Assembly (NCBI GenBank): GCA_025462735.1
Contig: JAOAPC010000008.1
Coordinates: 248,001-312,000 of the forward strand
DNA length: 64,000 bases
Origin: Acidobacteriaceae bacterium
Lineage (GTDB): Bacteria; Acidobacteriota; Terriglobia; Terriglobales; Acidobacteriaceae
Direction of reading: 5' to 3'
How positions within the stretch are numbered: the stretch's first letter is position 1; each line of letters begins with the position of its first letter. Below the pieces are notes generated by a model that was not told the DNA's origin, did no database searches, and saw nothing but the letters and a program-made list of their open reading frames with translations. Shown here one piece after another: positions 17,053 through 25,335 of the stretch. The position numbers and the translations under genes are program-made.

Positions 17053-17417
17053 ACAACCTCGCTCCTAGGCTTCAACTTCTGCGAAAGTGAAGACAACATG
17101 CGCATTACTTCGTTCAAGTCGGATCGCAAATGCTCGGATGATGCGTTAGACGGCAAATCCAAATCTCTTGCGAGTCGCAGATAATAAGAGAGTTCAGCGC
17201 CCGATCCCATGGCGATGTGGACGAATCGCGCCATTTCACCATCAGATCTGAGACCGCATCCCTCAGCCAGATTAGCTCCGATAGAAGCGCATGACCTACG
17301 AATCTGACTTGTCAGCCCAAATCTCTCTTCGTTCGGGAAACACCGCGTGGCCTTGTAAATCGCGAGCGTCAGAACGTGAGCCTTTTGCCAAACGTGCAAA
17401 TCTTCGTAGTTCCTCAT
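17031..17417 (-). CDS. Four-helix-bundle protein (23S rRNA intervening-sequence protein family)
   Basis: 128 residues with the family signature: 'MRNYEDLHVWQKAHVLTLAIYKATRCFPNEERFGLTSQIRRSCASIGANLAEG' and 'ARFVHIAMGSGAELSYYLRLARDL'. The fold is a small four-helix bundle that forms pentamers in known members. Relatives occur inside rRNA intervening sequences, beside diversity-generating retroelements (Avd), and as solitary genes of unknown function, as here. GGAGGAG precedes the ATG. It separates topA from dprA and is bracketed by inverted clusters of AGCTAAAAGC-type repeats, one of which encodes its C-terminus. This suggests it moves as a unit. Confidence 0.88.
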   Translation of the reverse strand: MRNYEDLHVWQKAHVLTLAIYKATRCFPNEERFGLTSQIRRSCASIGANLAEGCGLRSDGEMARFVHIAMGSGAELSYYLRLARDLDLPSNASSEHLRSDLNEVMRMLSSLSQKLKPRSEVVQLRAKG

Positions 17418-17446
17418 CTCTCCTCCGCTTACTACCGACCGGGTTT

Positions 17447-17488
17447 AGCTAAAAGCTAAGAGCTAGCAGCTAAAAGCTTTCTAAAAGC
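17447..17488. repeat. Right AGCTAAAAGCTAAGAGC-type repeat cluster
   Basis: Short units AGCTAAAAGCTAAGAGCTAG and AGCTAAAAGC repeat here. They are the inverted counterpart of the cluster at 17018-17052. The cluster runs into the dprA stop codon: the last dprA residues, 'SF' and TAG, are written in repeat sequence. Confidence 0.75.
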
Positions 17489-18662
17489 TCCTTACAAAAT
17501 TTTTGCCCGGCAGCTGCTTCACTTTGCCTGACAGCTCCAGCTCAAACAACGCCGCGAAGATTTCGGAGGAAGACAGCTCCGGTTCCAGCTTCTCGATGAT
17601 CTCGTCCAGGTGCTGCGCCTCATCGGCTTTCAGCACGCGGTAGATCTTTTTTTCATGCGGAGAGAGCGAGGGTTCCTCAAATAATGATGCAGTCTGGCCC
17701 GTCGGCGATTCACCGCCCTGATCCGGGGTCAGCGTAAGTCTCACATTCGCTGGGAGTTCCTCCCACACGTCCTCCCACGTCGCCACCAGCTTTGCGCCCT
17801 GCTTGATGAGAGTATTTGGTCCCCAGGAGTTCTTATTGGTCACATTCCCCGGTACCGCAAAAACCTCACGATTTTGCTCTAAGGCGCAGCGCGCGGTGAT
17901 GCGGGTGCCGCTGTACTCTGCGGCTTCTACTACGAGCACACCGAAAGAAATCCCGCTGATAATCCGATTCCGAATCGGGAAATTTTGCGGCGCCGCAAAT
18001 GTTCCCAGCGCAAACTCTGAGACTAACGCCCCGCCCAGACTGATAATTTGCTCGGCCAATCTCGAATTTTCCTTAGGGTACACGACGTCCACGCCGGTCC
18101 CCAAAACCGCCACTGTCTTACCTTTGCCGGAAATCGCTCCGCGGTGAGCAAATGTATCCACGCCACGTGCCAGCCCACTGAATATCACTAGGTTTCGCGC
18201 GGCTAGATCGCAAGCCAACCGCTCCGCCATACCCATGCCATACGGGGTAGGGTGCCGAGTCCCTACCATGGCGATCCCTGGACTCGAAAGCGCGGCTACG
18301 TTCCCGCGGACGTAGAGCACCGGCGGCGGATCATATATCTGTCGCAGTTCCGGCGGATATTCCGGGTCGTCGAGGGTTACAGTGCGAATTCCAGCCGCGG
18401 CCGCCTTTGCAAGCTCATCCTGGGCCAGTTCAATTGAGCGTCCGGTGGCAAGCGCTTGTGCCGCTGCCACCGGCAGGCCGGCTGCCTCAAGTTCCGTCAA
18501 TGTCGCCTTAAATACCTCCTCCACGCCGCCCAAAAATTCCACCAGCCGCCTCGACCGAGTGGGGCCCAGGCCGGGAGTCAGCGTCAGTGCCAGCCACAGG
18601 ATTTGGTTGAAGCCAGCTTTGGAAGTTCCGGGCTTCGTTTCTGACACAGCTGTGTTGGGCAA
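17481..18662 (-). CDS. dprA: DNA-processing protein DprA (Smf)
   Basis: 393 residues. An N-terminal SAM-like helical domain (20-95) precedes the Rossmann DprA domain: 'YPPELRQIYDPPPVLYVRG', 'IAMVGTRHPTPYGMGMAERLA', 'FSGLARGVDTFAHRGAI', 'VAVLGTGVDVVYPKEN', 'FPIRNRIISGIS', 'SGTRITARCALEQNREVFAVPG'. A C-terminal winged-helix-like domain ends the protein. DprA loads RecA on incoming single-stranded DNA during natural transformation. It is divergent from mqnA, with about 100 bases between. Its last codons fall in the AGCTAAAAGC repeat cluster. Confidence 0.96.
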   Translation of the reverse strand: MPNTAVSETKPGTSKAGFNQILWLALTLTPGLGPTRSRRLVEFLGGVEEVFKATLTELEAAGLPVAAAQALATGRSIELAQDELAKAAAAGIRTVTLDDPEYPPELRQIYDPPPVLYVRGNVAALSSPGIAMVGTRHPTPYGMGMAERLACDLAARNLVIFSGLARGVDTFAHRGAISGKGKTVAVLGTGVDVVYPKENSRLAEQIISLGGALVSEFALGTFAAPQNFPIRNRIISGISFGVLVVEAAEYSGTRITARCALEQNREVFAVPGNVTNKNSWGPNTLIKQGAKLVATWEDVWEELPANVRLTLTPDQGGESPTGQTASLFEEPSLSPHEKKIYRVLKADEAQHLDEIIEKLEPELSSSEIFAALFELELSGKVKQLPGKNFVRSF

Positions 18663-18763
18663 GAGTACCTCCTTAACAAATATTGCCGACTCTATGTATC
18701 CCGAAAAAATGACGCAAGGTCATACGTCACATGTTTGATAAAATTTTTTAGCAAGCTTCCTTT

Positions 18764-19582
18764 ATGCACATTTCCGCCATTTCTTATCTCAACACCGCCC
18801 CGCTGATGTGGGATTTCGAGCACGGCAGCGTGGGCGACGCGTTCGACATTTCCTACACCATCCCATCGCGGTGCGCCCGTGAGTTGCAAAACGGGAAAGC
18901 TGATATAGGGATCGTTCCGTCAGCGGCTTACGCGTTTATCCCTGGGCTATCGATCCTTCCCGGCGTGGCAATTGCCTCAAAGCAGGCTGTCCGTTCGATC
19001 CTGCTGGTCAGCGCCAAACCGCTTGCACAGATTCGCACCGTCGCTCTCGACAGTTCCTCCCTTACATCCGCCGCGCTGGCACGCGTTTTGTTCGAAAAGT
19101 ACTGGGGCGGAACGCGGGAGTTCAGTTCCCTTCCTCCGAACCTCGACAGCATGCTTTCTGGAAACGATGCGGCGCTGCTAATTGGCGATCCCGCACTCCA
19201 AGTGGACCGGTCCCGTTATTACACCTGGGACCTAGCTGAGGAATGGATTCGCCTGACCGGCAAGCCATTCGTGTTCGCTTTCTGGGCGGTTCGGGACGAG
19301 GCGGATCGGGACTCAACCCTCGATTTGCCGGCTGTTTTCCAGAAGTCGCGGGATCACGGTCTTCAATCGGACAATTTGCGCCGGATCACGAAAGAGTGGT
19401 CGGTGAAACTTGGCCTGCCTGTCGAAGATCTGCACGCATATTTGACCTCCAACATCTTTTATTATTTGGACGAATCCTGCCTCGAAGGCTTGCGCTTGTT
19501 CTATCGGTACGCTCATGAATGCAAAGCTCTTCCCTCTGCTCCCGAATTGAATTTCGCGAATACGAGCCCCGCCCTTATTTAG
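18764..19582 (+). CDS. mqnA: Chorismate dehydratase MqnA (futalosine pathway)
   Basis: 272 residues with the MqnA opening 'ISAISYLNTAPLMWDFEHG', followed by 'ADIGIVPSAAYAFIPGLSILPGVAIAS' and 'LLIGDPAL'. The fold is that of periplasmic-binding proteins, but there is no signal peptide. The enzyme dehydrates chorismate to 3-enolpyruvylbenzoate, the first committed step of the futalosine route to menaquinone. It starts the plus-strand unit that also holds a DedA-family gene and mqnC; mqnD is at 41403. Confidence 0.94.
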   Translation: MHISAISYLNTAPLMWDFEHGSVGDAFDISYTIPSRCARELQNGKADIGIVPSAAYAFIPGLSILPGVAIASKQAVRSILLVSAKPLAQIRTVALDSSSLTSAALARVLFEKYWGGTREFSSLPPNLDSMLSGNDAALLIGDPALQVDRSRYYTWDLAEEWIRLTGKPFVFAFWAVRDEADRDSTLDLPAVFQKSRDHGLQSDNLRRITKEWSVKLGLPVEDLHAYLTSNIFYYLDESCLEGLRLFYRYAHECKALPSAPELNFANTSPALI

Positions 19583-19637
19583 TTGCGGCTGATTGATGTA
19601 CCACTGCGTCCGCGTAAAATGCTTCTAAGCCAATCTG

Positions 19638-20285
19638 ATGCAGCCATTTGCCTTAGCTTACGTCCTCCTCGTATGGACATGGTTAGTTCGCCTGGGTGGG
19701 CCCGGATTGGTCCTGCTCGGCATTGCCGACAACTCCATCATTCCGCTCACCGGCAGCATGGACGTCCTTACTCTCTGGCTGGCCGCGGGTCACCGTAATC
19801 TTTGGCCCTATTACGCAGCTATGGCGACCGCTGGCGCAGTGCTTGGCGGCTACATTACTTATTCGCTAGGGCGTAAGGGAGGCAAAGAGGCCATCGAGAA
19901 GAAAATCAAGAAGTCGAGAGCAGACAAACTGTTCAAGCGTTTCAATCGTTGGGGATTTAGCACCGTTGCCGTGAGCGCCCTGCTCCCGCCGCCGTTTCCG
20001 CTGGTTCCAGTGTTGCTGACCGCCGGTGCCCTGCAATATCCACCCAAAAAGTTTCTGAGCGCGTTGGCCCTTGGGCGTGCTGTGCGTTATTCGCTGATCG
20101 CTGGCTTCGGCTCGTTGTATGCCAGGCAAATCAACGCCTTCTTCAACCGATATTACAAAACAGCGTTATTTATTCTGATTGGATTGGCCGTGCTGGGAGG
20201 CGTCTTCGCGTTGCGCGAATACTTGAATTCCAGACGTAACAACAACCCGCGCCAGCGCGCGGTCTCTCCCAGCCGGGTAGCGTAA
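19638..20285 (+). CDS. DedA/VTT-family membrane protein
   Basis: 215 residues, four to five hydrophobic segments. 'GPGLVLLGIADNSIIPLTGSMDVLTL', 'YITYSLGRKGGKEAIEKK', 'FNRWGFSTVAVSALLPPPFPLVPVLLTAGALQYPPKKFLSALALGRAVRY' correspond to the VTT (DedA) core with re-entrant loops. Members support envelope homeostasis, and some flip undecaprenyl phosphate or phospholipids. The substrate here is unknown. It lies 55 bases after mqnA and is probably co-transcribed with it. Confidence 0.85.
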   Translation: MQPFALAYVLLVWTWLVRLGGPGLVLLGIADNSIIPLTGSMDVLTLWLAAGHRNLWPYYAAMATAGAVLGGYITYSLGRKGGKEAIEKKIKKSRADKLFKRFNRWGFSTVAVSALLPPPFPLVPVLLTAGALQYPPKKFLSALALGRAVRYSLIAGFGSLYARQINAFFNRYYKTALFILIGLAVLGGVFALREYLNSRRNNNPRQRAVSPSRVA

Positions 20286-20295
20286 AGCCCTAGTT

Positions 20296-20398
20296 TTAAG
20301 GTTTCGAGGTTTCGAAGTTTCAAAGTTTCCGAATTCCCAAATGCTTCAAACCCTGAGTTACACACGAAACGTTTGAAACCTTGAAGCATTGAAACCTT
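20296..20398. repeat. GTTTCAAAGTTTC-type repeat cluster
   Basis: Between the DedA-family gene and mqnC, short GTTTCGAGGTTTCGAAGTTTC-like units are followed about 40 bases later by inverted GAAACGTTTGAAACC / GAAGCATTGAAACC units, making a long imperfect palindrome. The style is the same as, but the unit different from, the repeats around the four-helix-bundle gene at 17 kb. No gene lies inside. Confidence 0.6.
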
Positions 20399-20440
20399 CC
20401 TCCCCAGCTCCCTGTCGCCTCATATAAAATTACCTTGAAC

Positions 20441-21487
20441 ATGTCCCTTACCCATCAGCAAGCGCTCGATCTCTACCGCTCTGACGATTTGATCGGAATC
20501 GGCATGGAAGCCGATGCCGTGCGCCGCAAGCTGCATCCCGAAGGCGTCGCTACCTACATCATCGATCGCAACATTAATTACACGAATTTTTGTACAGAAT
20601 ATTGCACCTTTTGTGCGTTTTATCGTCCGCTGAAAGGGCCTCAGGCGAAAGAGGGCTACATCCTCGAGTTCGAGACGATCTACGAAAAAATTCGCGAGAC
20701 CGTCGAGCTCGGAGGCACCGGTGTGCTGATGCAAGGCGGCCTGCATCCTGATCTGAAGATTGACTGGCACGAGCGCATGCTGCGCGGAATCAAAGAGCGC
20801 TTCCCGAAAATTCACCTGCACTGCTATTCCGCGTCGGAAGTGATCGCCATCGCCGAGTACAGCGGCCTCAGCATTCGCGACACGATTTCTAAGCTACGCG
20901 ACGCCGGACTCGACTCCATCCCCGGGGGCGGCGCTGAAATTCTCGACGACGAGGTCCGCCATCGCATCGCCCGCCTGAAGTGCCTCACCGAAGACTGGCT
21001 CAATGTGCACCGCACTGCGCATCAGCTCGGCATGAGAACAACGGCCACGATGATGTTCGGCGTCGGCGAAAAACACGAGCACCGCATCAATCATCTGCAG
21101 GCCATCTACAACTTGCAGGAAGAAACGGGCGGATTTACTGCGTTCATCCCCTGGACATTCCAGCCGCAGAACACCGCCCTCGGCGGCCGTAAGTGGGACG
21201 AGGCCACCGCCGTCGAATACCTGAAGAACCTGGCCATCTCGCGCCTGTTCCTCACGAACTTTCTGAACGTGCAATCGAGCTGGGTCACGCAAGGACTGAA
21301 AGTCTGCCAACTCGGCCTGCGCTTCGGCGGCAACGACGTCGGCTCGGTGATGCTCGAAGAAAACGTCGTCCGCGCTGCCGGCGTGACCAACTGCACCACC
21401 GAAGAAGAGCTGCGCCGCATCATCCGTGATGCCGGATTCAAGCCAGTGCAAAGGGACACGCTGTATCGGACGTACTTCCTGAATTAG
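20441..21487 (+). CDS. mqnC: Cyclic dehypoxanthinyl futalosine synthase MqnC (radical SAM)
   Basis: 348 residues from the ATG at 20441; a TTG six bases earlier is also in frame. The radical-SAM cluster motif is 'CTEYCTFC' (CxxxCxxC, about residues 50-57). 'GVLMQGGLHPDLKIDWHE', 'DSIPGGGAEILDDEVR', 'TTATMMFGVGEKHEHRINHL' and 'GGNDVGSVMLEENVVRAAG' fix the MqnC assignment over the related MqnE. It cyclises dehypoxanthine futalosine on the way to menaquinone. Its last 26 codons (21410-21487) recur as remnants at 24308-24385 and, in part, 25336-25376. Confidence 0.95.
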   Translation: MSLTHQQALDLYRSDDLIGIGMEADAVRRKLHPEGVATYIIDRNINYTNFCTEYCTFCAFYRPLKGPQAKEGYILEFETIYEKIRETVELGGTGVLMQGGLHPDLKIDWHERMLRGIKERFPKIHLHCYSASEVIAIAEYSGLSIRDTISKLRDAGLDSIPGGGAEILDDEVRHRIARLKCLTEDWLNVHRTAHQLGMRTTATMMFGVGEKHEHRINHLQAIYNLQEETGGFTAFIPWTFQPQNTALGGRKWDEATAVEYLKNLAISRLFLTNFLNVQSSWVTQGLKVCQLGLRFGGNDVGSVMLEENVVRAAGVTNCTTEEELRRIIRDAGFKPVQRDTLYRTYFLN

Positions 21488-21563
21488 GCAGCACAGGCCG
21501 TGTGGGTGGGACATTCGTGTCCGACAAGTTCAGGGCAGTTCCGATCAGCAGAATTGAGCAAAC

Positions 21564-21588
21564 AAAAACGGCCTCATTTTGAGGCCGT
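21564..21588 (-). terminator. Rho-independent terminator after the exported protein gene
   Basis: ACGGCCTCA-AAA-TGAGGCCGT followed by TTTTTG on the minus strand. It lies 25 bases beyond the stop of the gene at 21613-22236. Confidence 0.85.
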
Positions 21589-21612
21589 CCTGGATTTCCG
21601 CGCTAATGCTTC

Positions 21613-22236
21613 CTAAAACAAGCTGGTCTCTGGCGTGTTAACGGTGATGCGTGTTGCGGCGATTACACCGGTGACGTGGGCGATCCTGGTATTCGACGCA
21701 TCATACGCATCCGTAACAAACGTACCGGCATAGTGGTTTCGATCTCGACTTAGGACGACATCCTCAACGACCTGAACTGGGCCAGTTGGGTTCCCGACGC
21801 CGCTCGGCGCATTCGCGGTATCGTTGGCTAGCCAAGCGAAGTGATTGAGCTTGTATCTGTTTTTCCCCGTCTTTTCCCAAACGCCCATACAGAAATTCCC
21901 ATCCTGAGGAGGCCGAGCGGAATTCATGATTTCGGTTTTATCGCTGTGCCATACGACCAGGGCGTTGTCTAAAGGGGTACCGTCGGGTGGACCTTCGGCA
22001 TTTCCTTGTGCGGTTAACGTCACGTGCCACATTCCTACGATCGAAGAATCTTCGTCGCGATCGGAGACCATGACCAGGGATCCGGACTGAAGGGCACCCG
22101 ATCCTTGCCACGACTGCCGATGAAAAGTTGCGCCGACTTTAATATCGCCGCACGCTGCGTTTGCCCTCGCAGTGATCATGGAGGCAATGAGGACGATGCC
22201 GAGAACTAATACCATTTTCTTGCATTGTGTTTGCAT
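21613..22236 (-). CDS. Exported protein of unknown function
   Basis: 207 residues with a signal peptide (MQTQCKKMVLVLGIVLIASM...ARANA, cleavage near residue 27). The mature part is beta-rich, with 'SIVGMWHVTLTA', 'GTPLDNALVVWHSDKTEIMNSARPPQDGNFCMGVWEKTGKNRYKLNHFAW' and 'HYAGTFVTDAYD', a pattern reminiscent of small lipocalin-like exported proteins of acidobacteria. Two cysteines remain after processing. GGAG lies before the ATG and a strong terminator follows. It is divergent from the winged-helix/TPR gene. No function is assigned. Confidence 0.8.
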   Translation of the reverse strand: MQTQCKKMVLVLGIVLIASMITARANAACGDIKVGATFHRQSWQGSGALQSGSLVMVSDRDEDSSIVGMWHVTLTAQGNAEGPPDGTPLDNALVVWHSDKTEIMNSARPPQDGNFCMGVWEKTGKNRYKLNHFAWLANDTANAPSGVGNPTGPVQVVEDVVLSRDRNHYAGTFVTDAYDASNTRIAHVTGVIAATRITVNTPETSLF

Positions 22237-22423
22237 GCCATTCTCCTTTGGAAGTTACCGATAACTTGGAGCGGCATCGTGCCTTGAAACACCAGTAATG
22301 GCAATGGATGTGGGGTGAAGCTTTGGTGTAGAAAGGTGAAGGTGTAAGTCATTGAGGCTGCACATTGTTCGACCTTACACGCCGGAATGATGCTATAGTT
22401 TCGTCCTGTTCGCGGGGGCTATC

Positions 22424-24304
22424 TTGCCTGTGCCTTCGTACAATTTCGGCCAGTTCGAGCTGGACGGCGCGCGATTTGAGTTGCGGCGCAATGGAAGAGT
22501 CCTGAAGGTTGAACGCATTCCACTCGAGCTGCTCATCCTACTCGCGGAACGAAATGGAAATATAGTTAGCCGGCAGGAAATCATCGAGCGGCTTTGGGGC
22601 AAAGACGTCTTCGTTGATACCGAGCATGGTATCAACACAGCAATTCGCAAGATTCGATCGGTTCTGTGTGATGACGCAGAGCGCCCGCGCTTTGTCCAGA
22701 CGATTCAGGGCAAAGGCTACCGCTTTCTTGCTGAACCTAACAACGGCCACACAAAACCAATGGAAGTATTCCTGGAACCAAAAACTCCGGCCCGCGCCGA
22801 AGCTTCGCCAGGGAAGCCCCGGCCTTGGTGGGTGCTGGGAGTTGCGGCAATTTCCTTAGGCCTTCTTTCCGGAACACTACTTGGCCTCAACGTGGGTGGA
22901 GTTCGCGATCGGATTTTTTCCGGCGGTCAGCGAGCGCAAATCAGGTCCATCGCTGTGCTTCCTCTAGCCAATCTCTCCGGCGATCCGGCCCAGGATTATT
23001 TCGCCGACGGGATGACTGACGAACTCATCACTGCGCTAGCCAAGAACCGTTCCTTGCGAGTGGTTTCGCGAACTTCAGCCATGCAGTACAAGGGAGTGCG
23101 CCGGCCGCTGCGCGACATTGCACGTGAACTGGGAGTAGACGGCATCCTGGAAGGCTCAGTGACGCGGTCTGGAAATCGGGTACACATGACTGTGCAACTG
23201 ATCTACGCCCCTAGCGACACTCATGTGTGGGCGGAGAGCTACGATCGTGACCCTAGTGAAGTTTTCTCCTTGCCTTCGGAACTGTCAAAAACGATTGCCA
23301 AAGAGGTAAAGATCGCCGTGTCCCCGACTGGCCCGCGTCGATACATCAATCCGGAAGCGCACGATGCTTATTTGCAGGGGCGCTACTTCTGGTTCGGGGA
23401 CAACTCCGAACGAAGTCGCGAGTACTTTGAGAAGGCGATCCAGCTTCAACCAGATTATGCGGCCGCCTGGAGTGGGCTTGCCGACTCTTATGCGGTGCGC
23501 GCGATGGACGGCGTATCTTCTCCGCAAGAAGTCATGGAGAAGGCGGAGGTGGCCGCGCGGAAAGGAATCGAACTCGATGATTCTCTTTCCGCTGCCCATA
23601 ACACCCGGGCCGCCTTGTACCTCTTTCACACCTGGAACTGGCAGAGCGCGGAGGCGGAGTCCCGGCGTGCGCTTGAACTGGATCCCAACAACGCTGAAGC
23701 CCACCATGTGTACTCGTATGTCTTGACCACAATGCAACGACCCGATGAAGCATTGCAGGAACAGAAGCGATCCAGTGAACTCGATCCCTTTGCCAGGCCC
23801 TGGGCGCTCGGAAACGCCTTCATCAAGAACCGGCGGCTTGACGCAGCGGTGAATGAATTTCGCCTCCGCGCCGAAGCGCAGCCGCGAGATAGCTTCACTC
23901 ATTTCATTCTCTCTGATGCCTATTGGTTCAAAGGAATGTGGAAAGAGTCAGTTCAGGAGGCGGAAACGGGATTTCAGATCGAGGGTGACAAGAAATCTGC
24001 TGAAGCCGTCAGGCGTGCTTTTGAATCTGGCGGCGCAAAGGGCTTTGCCGAGTGGTGGCTAAGCGATTGCAAGGCGAAGGCACGCAAAGGATACGTCTCG
24101 CCGTGGACTTTGGCGAGCGCGTATGCGCAGGCGGGACACAAAGAAGAAGCGCTGAGGTTCCTTGAAGACGCGTACCGCGAGCGCTCGCCCCGACTCGTTT
24201 TTATTCAGAACTCGCCGGTCTTCGACTTCTTGCATTCTGACGATCGCTATCAGGCCCTGGTGAAGAAGATGGGGCTGCCGCCGAGTGGCCCGCACATCGA
24301 TTGA
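22424..24304 (+). CDS. Winged-helix (CadC-like) / TolB-like / TPR regulator, copy 1
   Basis: 626 residues from a TTG; an in-frame GTG at 22430, with GGGGG upstream, is equally likely. An OmpR/CadC-type winged helix occupies 8-100 ('LLILLAERNGNIVSRQEIIERLWG', 'FVQTIQGKGYRFLAEP'), then a membrane helix about 132-152. A TolB/adenylate-cyclase-associated domain follows at 170-300 ('LANLSGDPAQDYFADGMTDELI', 'ELGVDGILEGSVTRSG'), then TPR repeats 315-600. It should sense in the periplasm and bind DNA from the membrane. It is paralogous to 31301-33202. Directly after its stop, in frame, comes a copy of the mqnC 3' end. Confidence 0.9.
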   Translation: MPVPSYNFGQFELDGARFELRRNGRVLKVERIPLELLILLAERNGNIVSRQEIIERLWGKDVFVDTEHGINTAIRKIRSVLCDDAERPRFVQTIQGKGYRFLAEPNNGHTKPMEVFLEPKTPARAEASPGKPRPWWVLGVAAISLGLLSGTLLGLNVGGVRDRIFSGGQRAQIRSIAVLPLANLSGDPAQDYFADGMTDELITALAKNRSLRVVSRTSAMQYKGVRRPLRDIARELGVDGILEGSVTRSGNRVHMTVQLIYAPSDTHVWAESYDRDPSEVFSLPSELSKTIAKEVKIAVSPTGPRRYINPEAHDAYLQGRYFWFGDNSERSREYFEKAIQLQPDYAAAWSGLADSYAVRAMDGVSSPQEVMEKAEVAARKGIELDDSLSAAHNTRAALYLFHTWNWQSAEAESRRALELDPNNAEAHHVYSYVLTTMQRPDEALQEQKRSSELDPFARPWALGNAFIKNRRLDAAVNEFRLRAEAQPRDSFTHFILSDAYWFKGMWKESVQEAETGFQIEGDKKSAEAVRRAFESGGAKGFAEWWLSDCKAKARKGYVSPWTLASAYAQAGHKEEALRFLEDAYRERSPRLVFIQNSPVFDFLHSDDRYQALVKKMGLPPSGPHID

Positions 24305-24307
24305 GGA

Positions 24308-24385
24308 TTGCGCCGCATTATCCGCAACACCGGGTTCAAGCTGATGCAGAGGGACACGCTGTACCGGACGCATTTTTTAAACTGA
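24308..24385 (+). pseudogene. mqnC 3'-end remnant A
   Basis: 26 codons reading LRRIIRNTGFKLMQRDTLYR and on to THFLN-stop. 20 of 25 residues equal the MqnC C-terminus encoded at 21410-21487; nucleotide identity is roughly 80% by eye. It begins three bases after the stop codon of the winged-helix/TPR gene, is in that gene's reading frame, and keeps the position of the mqnC stop (TGA instead of TAG). No start codon or upstream mqnC sequence is present, so it is a 3'-terminal fragment only. Confidence 0.85.
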
Positions 24386-24445
24386 GATAGGGATCGGGCG
24401 CGTGCTTCGCTAGCCACGATCTTCTGCCCCAGGGTGGTACAGGTT

Positions 24446-24937
24446 TTAGATTTCAGAGGTGTCCACAGCTGCAGGTGACCCCCCGCTGGCGGAAACCGGT
24501 TTCATGAGTTCCCAGGCTTCGCGATATTGCACTAAGCGGCACTTCTTCGATTCAGGGCGGACACAAACCGAATCGCGACCCTCAATGATTACAGCTGGGA
24601 AAACGTACCAAACATCCTTTGGAAATACGTATGCCACGAGGAAGTCAATCTCGTCGGCCGAATAGGTTGAATTGCAGCCGCGCGTGGTTTTAACCCGATA
24701 CGAATGCCGCGAAGGCTGGGTTGTGATTACAGATTTGACTTGCACACGCCAAAAGATCTTGTCGAAGCGGACGATTACATCGTAGCGGTCGCTGTCTCCC
24801 CAAGGTTTGGCGACGGCGAATCCCAGGCTTGCTGCCTTGCGCATGAAGGAAAGCTCGGCGAGTTCGCCAAGATTTTTCTTATTGAGTTTGGCCGTGTGCT
24901 GAAGTTCGGATTCGATGGTTTCTTTTGAGAATGCCAA
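24446..24937 (-). CDS. PD-(D/E)XK nuclease-like protein (intron-associated endonuclease family)
   Basis: 163 residues. The arrangement 'LGELAELSFMRKAASLGFAVAKPWGDSDRYDVIVRFDKIFWRVQVKSV' gives the family pattern: Glu in the first helix (about 24-27), Asp of 'RYDVIV' and the QxK of 'RVQVKS' in the central strands, which are the metal-binding and catalytic residues of PD-(D/E)XK nucleases. The relatives are small stand-alone proteins first described beside group I introns. No intron is evident here. It lies between two mqnC 3'-end remnants and is the only gene in that interval. Activity and target are unknown. Confidence 0.78.
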   Translation of the reverse strand: MAFSKETIESELQHTAKLNKKNLGELAELSFMRKAASLGFAVAKPWGDSDRYDVIVRFDKIFWRVQVKSVITTQPSRHSYRVKTTRGCNSTYSADEIDFLVAYVFPKDVWYVFPAVIIEGRDSVCVRPESKKCRLVQYREAWELMKPVSASGGSPAAVDTSEI

Positions 24938-25335
24938 GATTCGGCCCCTAAGAATTCGAGATAAGCGGGATCCCTGGATCTACCGCTGCGCGTCGCTCGG
25001 GATGGGGCACGGCCTTTGGCCGTGCCGTGAATCCTTTACATTGACGTACGGTGCGGCTAAAAGCCGCACCCTTTCAAAGCCCGAGGATTTTTTTCGCTAG
25101 GCTGTGAAAGCCGCGTCCACCCGGCCGGACGCTTGAAATTCGGCTTAAACAAAAAGAGCGCGGCTATAGCCGCGCTCTTGAGATTATCTGACTGCTATAT
25201 TCAGAGTAGCAGGTTGAAGGGGTAATTGTGCCACACTTTCAAAGTTTATTTTTGGGTTGGAATCAGCAGCTTATGAGGATTTGAGGTGAAGAGGGGGCTT
25301 GACAAAAGTTTCCACAGTTTGGAGGCCAGTCCGCC
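24938..25335. other. Gene-free stretch with three strong palindromes
   Basis: No convincing gene. It holds inverted repeats at 25006-25026 (GGCACGGCC-TTT-GGCCGTGCC), 25050-25070 (GGTGCGGCT-AAA-AGCCGCACC) and 25154-25179 (a perfect 26-base palindrome AAGAGCGCGGC-TATA-GCCGCGCTCTT). The last has a T run on the minus strand and would act as a minus-strand terminator, yet no minus-strand gene ends there. These look like dispersed REP-like or decayed terminator elements. Confidence 0.6.
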
